A stretch of 64,000 nucleotides of DNA, from contig CM068553.1 in NCBI GenBank assembly GCA_035048495.1, forward strand, positions 4,271,259 to 4,335,258, written 5' to 3'. The notes beneath the pieces were generated by a model, which saw only the letters and a list, made by a program, of their open reading frames with translations, did not search any database and was not told the DNA's origin. A program made the position numbers and the translations under genes. Shown in pieces: positions 58,649 to 64,000 of the stretch (position 1 is its first letter; each line of letters opens with the position of its first letter). This stretch comes from Euptelea pleiosperma. Lineage: Eukaryota; Streptophyta; Magnoliopsida; Ranunculales; Eupteleaceae.

Positions 58649-59766
58649 ACTACGAGGATAACATAATGAGCATAGGACTAGATGAAAATACTAGGGAGAA
58701 TAAAGAGCATACATACTTTCGTAGAAGAATATAGAGCATACATACTTTCATAGAATTAGGGTATCAAAGGTGAAAGCAACTTTAGCTAAGATGAAGACAG
58801 ATAGGGCTTTAAGACCAAATGGTATCCCAATAGAGGTGTGGAAATGCGTGGGATGAATTGGATTGTCTGGGTAGATCTTTACCCGGAGTAGAGTATAAAC
58901 CTAAAATATATGAAGTGGCCCATTCATGAACAAGAAAATTACATCATAATTTGGATGGATTTCGATGAAGCAATACATCAATGAGCGTTTAGTTCAATAA
59001 GATTAGTGAATTCTTTTTTATGGGGAAGTGAGCCAAAACTCATCTTTCTTGAAAATGGAAAAAAAAAGTCCCTTCGTTAGGAGTTATAAAATGTTGCTAT
59101 GAAAAAAGAAAGGGGGCTGGAATCAATGCAGAGTAAGTCGATGCAGAGATATTGAAACCATTAATACCATTTTGTTAACATCATGAAGTGATTCGTAGCC
59201 ATATCTTACCTGATTGTGTCACATACAATACCCATTGAACAACACGTGCTTCCAAGACCAAATGAGTAACTATCTATATAACAAAACAGGGAAGTTGTCT
59301 TATCTCTTATCTTATCTTATCCGGTTTCAACAAAGAGTGGTTGAGATCTTATCCTCCAAATGGATGGTAGATCTCAGCCACTTACACCCCATTTTGGCAA
59401 AAGCTTTGTCAGAGAGTTCCGTGGGCACGGGCCACCCACTAGTCCTAATATAAGAGAAAAATCAGTAGCCAAACTTTATACTACTACACGTTCAAGAGGG
59501 TATATATAGACTGACAGTAAAAACCTCCCAGCAAGAATTAGAATGAAATCTGTCTGTTCGTCTCTGTGTTCTAATATACATGTCATCCGAACCAAAATCA
59601 CTACCAAAGGACAGAAATACAAATGAGACGAACTCTTAATCTAGCTGCATACATCATTTTAACAACAAAATTACAGTGTCAACCCGTCAAATAAAGAAAT
59701 GTAGAATCATTCGAATGAAGAAAGACACAGTTTACCTACTCATTGTACACAGCCTCTCACTCCCCC
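58241..59766. repeat. Direct repeat A (two units) downstream of MinD
   Basis: Units 58241-58493 and 59516-59766 (about 250 bp each) share AGTAAAAACCTCCCA at the start and TGTACACAGCCTCTCACT at the end. The second unit lies about 130 bp beyond the MinD stop codon and probably overlaps the MinD 3' end. Unit 1 of A is adjacent to unit 2 of repeat B. Confidence 0.8.
59273..59442 (+). mobile_element. Complete 170-bp non-autonomous Helitron
   Basis: Starts TCTATATAACAAAACAGGG after A (59272). It ends with the hairpin pair GTTCCGTGGGCAC, then GGGCCACCCA and CTAG before T (59443). The TC...CTAG structure between A and T, with a hairpin about 10 bp before CTAG, is that of a Helitron. It is the unit form of the modules seen at 9984-10836 and 22407-23486. 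Confidence 0.82.
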
Positions 59767-59899
59767 TTGTTCTTGAAGAAGTTGCTGGTGCTAAAAACCC
59801 AAGCAAAAAACCGTGCACCCCAACAAAAACCCATCTTCCAGAATCGCTGTAATCCAAAGAATTACAGAACTTAAGCACCAACTGACATAAGTTCAATTC

Positions 59900-60901
59900 T
59901 TAGCCTCCAAAGAATGAGAAAAATCCACGCTTTTTCGGCTCCTCCTCAATCATCACCGCCTTCATACTGTCCTGCTCAACAAGCCTCCATGCTGCCTGCT
60001 CATATGCGAGCCCAGCCAGTGTTGGCGGCTTATTCAACACAAGTGGGTACCCGCGATTCGTACTCCGAATCACTTCCGAATCCTCTGGTATTACCCCCAG
60101 CAATGCCAACCCCAGCATTTCCTGAACATCGAGTACCGACATCATATCCTCTCCTCTTATCAAATCCGTCCGAACCCGGTTCACAATCATCTTAACATCT
60201 TTAATTCCATCACATTCGAGCAAACCCGTTACACGATCAGCGTCCCTAAGGCTAGTGATGTCCGGTGTAGTAACAAGAACTGCCTCATTTGCCGGTGTAA
60301 TAGCAGTAATGAACCCGGCATCGATACCAGCAGGACAGTCGATAAGAATAAAATCTGGACAACCTTCCTGGCGGGTTTTTAAGGCATCAACGAGCCAAAT
60401 TAGGGCTTTTCCACCGAACCCAAGTGGGAGCTTCGACCGTGGCTTCGAAATACACAGAAGCTCGAAATTGGACCAACGCTTGTCACGTACCAATGCCTGG
60501 TCGAGGCGGCAATCGCCATTGAGGACCTCAACAGCAGTGTAATTGACTCGGTTTTCAAGGCCAAGAAGGAGATCGAGGTTGCGAAGACCGACATCGGCGT
60601 CAATGGCGACAACAGAGAAGCCAAGGCGGGCGAGGGAGAGGCCCATATTAGCAGTCGTTGTGGTCTTTCCGACACCACCTTTGCCGGAGGTAATGACGAC
60701 AACACGAGGAGTCTCGCCGGCTAATTCGGGTTTTCGATTCCATTGAAGAACTGAGACGGTGGTGGCGGTGTAGGGTTTGTGCTTGTAATTAGGTTTTAGA
60801 GGCTTTCTGTTGAGAAGTTGGGGAGAAATGAAGATGGAAGGAGAGGAAGTACGGAGAGAAGATGGATTAGGGCTTATGGTGGGTAGTTGCAGAGAAATCA
60901 T
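59900..60901 (-). CDS. Septum-site determining protein MinD, chloroplastic
   Basis: 333 aa, no intron. The deviant Walker A motif GKGGVGKT lies at 73-80, followed by AIDADVGLRNLDLLLGLENR and FILIDCPAGID; the C-terminus KKRGFFSFFGG forms the membrane-binding tip. Arabidopsis MinD1 (ARC11) matches almost residue for residue from QFNRKPELAGETP on. MinD is a membrane-associated ATPase that with MinE confines the plastid FtsZ ring to mid-plastid. The first 50-60 residues are Ser/Pro-rich and basic, like a transit peptide. The ATG at 60901 was chosen; the frame stays open 38 codons upstream without another ATG. The next gene upstream, MURC, is convergent. Confidence 0.94.
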   Translation of the reverse strand: MISLQLPTISPNPSSLRTSSPSIFISPQLLNRKPLKPNYKHKPYTATTVSVLQWNRKPELAGETPRVVVITSGKGGVGKTTTTANMGLSLARLGFSVVAIDADVGLRNLDLLLGLENRVNYTAVEVLNGDCRLDQALVRDKRWSNFELLCISKPRSKLPLGFGGKALIWLVDALKTRQEGCPDFILIDCPAGIDAGFITAITPANEAVLVTTPDITSLRDADRVTGLLECDGIKDVKMIVNRVRTDLIRGEDMMSVLDVQEMLGLALLGVIPEDSEVIRSTNRGYPLVLNKPPTLAGLAYEQAAWRLVEQDSMKAVMIEEEPKKRGFFSFFGG

Positions 60902-60980
60902 GTCTAGCCAGTCAGAGTGAGGGAGAGAGAGGTCCTCTGTGTTGTAAAGGGGGAGAACATTTCTTTTGAGAAGCTCCTTC

Positions 60981-61248
60981 GAGAAGGAACGTCGTGTGAA
61001 AGTCGTGACAACCAAAGGTTTTAACTTAAAAATAGTAATAATAGATAGATATATAAATTTTATTTATATTTTTCATCAAATCAGAAACTTGGATTTTTTT
61101 AATGGCGCCCACGTTTTTAAGTTGAGCACCCTTCCAGAATGAACATCGTGTGAAAGTCGTGACAACCCAAGTTTTTACCTTAAAATAGTAATAAATACAT
61201 AATAGAATTTTTATTTATATTCATCAAATCAGAAACTTACATTTTTTT
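60981..61248. repeat. Tandem duplication upstream of MinD
   Basis: Units 60981-61100 and 61135-61248 share CGTGTGAAAGTCGTGACAAC, AAAATAGTAATAA, TTTTATTTATAT and CATCAAATCAGAAACTT. Unit 1 covers the end of the open frame upstream of the MinD ATG and its leader, so the leader or core promoter is present twice. Confidence 0.8.
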
Positions 61249-61252
61249 AGTA

Positions 61253-61613
61253 AGGAATTTCTACGGGCACCCACGTGGCACAAAAATGCCCCTTTTAAGC
61301 TGGGCACCCGTCCCTTCTCCTTCGTTTTCTCTCTCTCTTTCTCTCACTTCTATCCCTCTCCCCCTCTTTCTCTCCTTTGGCCAGCCCAACCGAGGCTACC
61401 ATGTGTACCACAGCTGGGCTAGCCGCGGGGGAGTGGAAATGAGAGAGAGAGAGAGAGAATGCAGTAGAGAGAGATAGGGAGAGGAGAAGATGAAGGAGAA
61501 GGGGTGGGATGGGTGCCCAAACTAGATGGAGGGAGGGGATTTTGTGTAAGTTTTTTTTTTTGTCTAAAATGTGGGTGCCCAACTTAAAGACGTGGGCAAC
61601 CATAGAGGTTCCC
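61253..61613. mobile_element. Possible Mutator-like MITE upstream of MinD
   Basis: Ends AGGAATTTCTACGGGCACCC and, reversed, GGGAACCTCTATGGTTGCCC. Flanks TTTTTAGTA and TTTTTAATA agree at 8 of 9, though the sequence is AT-rich. The interior is a CT/GA-rich near-inverted pair around 61320-61480. A partial end (GGCGCCCACGTTTTTAAG) also lies at 61103, inside the duplicated region. Confidence 0.5.
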
Positions 61614-62089
61614 TTTTTAATATTGTCTCAATATCACATTTGGGTTTGTTGAATTTGGTCTTTAGATTGAAAGTTTCTTTGGATTGTAGGGGTACTTTTA
61701 GAAGAAATGGCAAAATAAGAAAGTTTAAACCTAAAGGATAGTTTGGAAAATAGCACATGAAGAAATTAAGTGTTCAAAAGGGTTTGTTGTGAAAATATGG
61801 ATAAAATGGCATGATAAGTAATTTAGTGGTAATAAATGGATTGTATTGAAAATATAATTAATAGTATTGAAATAATTAATTAATGAGAAAAATTAGTCGC
61901 ACCCCACGAAATGTAAGAGCACCTGACCTTTTAAATGCACCCACCTTTTGTTTCAAAATTTGTGAGGGCACCTGACTTGTTGAATGCACCCTACCTCTGA
62001 TCTTAAAATTTGTGAGGGCACTCGGCATGTTGAATGCCTTTAAGTATAGGGATGAGATGGTTACGAAAAGGATTAGTACGAAGGATTAG

Positions 62090-62194
62090 TACGAGGGAGA
62101 TCATGCTGAAGAGCTGCTCAAAGAAATGGTAAGTAAATGCATCACTCCTAATGACAGCACCTACATATCTTTGATTGAGGGGCTCAGGAAATGA
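62090..62194 (+). pseudogene. PPR protein C-terminal fragment
   Basis: One frame reads AEELLKEMVSKCITPNDSTY and ISLIEGLRK before TGA, i.e. the tail of a pentatricopeptide repeat unit and the start of the next. It is preceded by a stop codon and has no start, so it is a fragment. Its position between Mutator-like ends suggests capture by the element. Confidence 0.65.
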
Positions 62195-62469
62195 AAACTT
62201 GATGGAGAATAATGCTCAAATAGATCTTTTCACCCAAATAACGCTAAAAAATGCTCAATTTCCTACTGTTAAAATCAACACATGAAAATGACTTCAATCA
62301 ATGCTTAGAATTCACTAAGCATGCTGATTATTGGTTTGCAAGTCTACCAGGGACTGGCCAAACATCCATACGGTCAGCGTCCAAGAAGAGTGCAATGTGG
62401 CTCCTACTGTGGGTTGTGACTGGCAACCCGTTGACAGAAGTTCTACTCAAAGCAGCAATGAACACAGAC

Positions 62470-62471
<2 letters not shown>

Positions 62472-62546
<75 letters not shown>
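62472..62546. repeat. (AG)n microsatellite
   Basis: About 75 bp of uninterrupted AG. Arg-Glu repeats in the overlapping frames are artefacts. Confidence 0.95.
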
Positions 62547-62548
<2 letters not shown>

Positions 62549-62778
62549 CATACTAGAGCACCAAGGGGAGCAAGTCATCGCCGGCGAGAATATGTTACAA
62601 ACATGAAAAGTTGAAAACAGCAAAATGAGACGTGAAGAAGATAGATAAAAAAGATTCTAAAGAAAGTGACCTAGTTTAAAAGGGCATTACCATATTTAAA
62701 AAAAAAGCTAAAAAAGGGTAAAAAGAAAAAAAAAGTTTCGGTGCCCTCACATTTTTTTGGGGTGCGACTAAATTTCCC

Positions 62779-63690
62779 TTAAGTAATTTAATAGGATAAT
62801 TTTTCAATGATGCGTAATTTTTTTGAAGGACATATAATGAACTATTTGTTTTGATAGAAAAGAACTCTGGTCCATGTATAATAGATATTCAGTTTATTAA
62901 GGTGTTGTTTTGAAAAATAGAAGAAATGACATAGAAATTAGTTAAATTGTAATTAAGGAATATTTTAGAAATTTGAAAATAATAGTACGGTAAGTAATTA
63001 AGTGATTATTGAGGAGTTGTATTGAAAATAAGAATAAAAGTATTGAAAATATAATTAATGGCATGAGAATGGGTGAGTAACTTAAAGAGACATTTAATGA
63101 AGTTACAGTAGAGAGGGAGATTTAATCTATATCTATATCTATATCTATACTACTTCTAAATGTCAGCATCTGGAAAAAACTTTTTTTTCCTATTTTATCC
63201 TTGATTTTTTTCTCTTTTCCCCAAAATATCCTTAAGCCCCTACTTTCAATACACTTCTATCCTAAAACATCTCTCCATCTTCTTCATCTATCATCAATTT
63301 CTTAAATGCCCATTCTAAAATTCTTCTCTCAATGTCTCTCAATCTCCTTCTCTCCTTCCTTTTTTTATCCATGGTTTTTTTCCTATTTTCCTTGAATATC
63401 CTCAGCCCGGGCCCTACTTTCAATACACTTCTATCCTAAAATGTCTCTCCCTCTCCTTCATCCAAGGTTTAAAGGAGACCGGTATAACGAACTGGGGCGT
63501 TACTATTTTTTCCATTATAACAGCCATTATAACGGAAAATGTTAATAACGGGAAAATAACGGAAAAAATGGATCTTAAAATCTATTTTATTGTTGATGTA
63601 AATAACGGGCGTTATAACGGAAAATAACAGAAAATAACGGCCGTTATTTTAGCTTTCTTTTTCTAAAATACAATAATAAAACTTTATAAG
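62779..63690. other. Intergenic, no gene; simple and dispersed repeats
   Basis: Contains a (CTATAT)n run at 63126-63149 followed by CTATACTACTTC, which could be a Helitron 5' end. A CTTCTATCCTAAAA phrase is repeated at about 63254 and 63429. An ATAACGG-rich piece at about 63477-63650, with GGTATAACGAACTGGGGCG, matches the insert inside both Helitron composites. No coding homology. Confidence 0.5.
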
Positions 63691-63694
63691 GCAA

Positions 63695-63955
63695 TATGAG
63701 CCACGTGGCACACTATTAGAGGACTCTAACCATATGGATGTTTGGCTAATCCTTAGGTGGACCCACAAACCAAAAATCAGCCCGATAAGTGATTTCTAGG
63801 CGTTGGACTGAAATTATTTTCGTGGGTTGATTTTAACCGTTGGAAATTTGACATTATTGATCAATATTTGAGGTACAAAGATCAAGTCATTTGAAATCAC
63901 TAATCAAGTTGATTTTTTGGTTTGTCCTCTGAGTTTCCCACGTGGCTTATTTTGT
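63695..63955. mobile_element. Fold-back MITE at the window's right edge
   Basis: TGAGCCACGTGGCACACT opens the copy (GCCACGTGGC at 63700-63709), and CCCACGTGGCTTATTTTG closes it. The core has ATGGATGTTTGGCTAATCC and an inverted partner, but the right half is shortened. Confidence 0.6.
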
Positions 63956-64000
63956 ACCACGACAAGTGGGAAAAAAAAACACAACCTTAAAATTTTAAAG

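Larger units (their letters stand above)
61885..62778. mobile_element. Mutator-like element carrying a PPR fragment (Pack-MULE-like)
   Basis: Left end GAGAAAAATTAGTCGCACCC and, reversed, right end GGGAAATTTAGTCGCACCCC are inverted over about 38 bp. Flanks TTAATTAAT (61876-61884) and TTAAGTAAT (62779-62787) agree at 8 of 9. The inside has three short repeats of GTGAGGGCAC...TGAATGC (61915-62040), a PPR-like coding fragment, half a fold-back MITE (about 62210-62452) and a GA microsatellite. Confidence 0.65.

Noticed and set aside
60902..61015. 38-codon N-terminal extension of MinD
   Set aside because: The extension begins at a TTG and has no ATG. The ATG at 60901 gives a length and N-terminus in line with plant MinD proteins. 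The extension also overlaps the duplicated leader.
62251..62606. Arg-Glu repeat proteins across the GA tract
   Set aside because: Translation of a microsatellite in several frames, with no coding signal outside it.

Overview
The window is nuclear DNA of a flowering plant. The genes are intron-rich with GT-AG borders, intergenic DNA is AT-rich, and hAT-like, Mutator-like, Helitron, LINE and Ty1/copia elements are all present. Codon and intron style point to a non-grass. Retention of a full MurC-type gene would fit an early-diverging angiosperm or magnoliid, but the sequence does not settle the species. All exon borders were read by eye from homology and GT-AG rules.

Five protein-coding genes can be supported. 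(1) BPS1 (BYPASS1-like), + strand, coding 4905-5960, one coding exon behind a 1.2 kb 5'-UTR intron. (2) An MPK4-type MAP kinase, + strand, 14786-27220, six exons, 371 aa, TEY activation loop. (3) A plastid non-haem di-iron beta-carotene 3-hydroxylase, + strand, 31838-33846, seven exons, 302 aa. (4) A plant MurC-type UDP-N-acetylmuramate:L-alanine ligase homologue, + strand, 39299-53320, fourteen exons, 582 aa. Its eighth intron holds a complete 5.3 kb Ty1/copia element with identical LTRs. (5) Chloroplast MinD, - strand, 59900-60901, intronless, 333 aa. Three of the five act in plastids, and MurC and MinD (peptidoglycan precursor synthesis and division-site placement) lie only 6.6 kb apart.

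The rest is mostly transposon-derived. Several families can be delimited by their ends: two hAT elements with perfect 8-bp target duplications in introns 1 and 3 of the kinase, in opposite orientation; Helitrons with TC...CTAG ends between A and T, including a complete 170-bp one near MinD; a fold-back, Mutator-like MITE family with about 9-bp target duplications and a GCCACGTGGC palindrome near its ends; a 0.9 kb Mutator-like element carrying a PPR gene fragment; and a decayed LINE. Tandem duplications are frequent. One copied the MurC P-loop exon into a dead neighbour, and one copied the region upstream of MinD.

No operon-like logic, CRISPR array, tRNA or rRNA gene was seen. The most unusual signals are the decayed duplicate P-loop exon in MURC, the 41-nt periodic stem-loop array in the copia leader, the Pack-MULE-like PPR fragment, and the MITE-borne ACGTGGC motifs next to or inside several genes.
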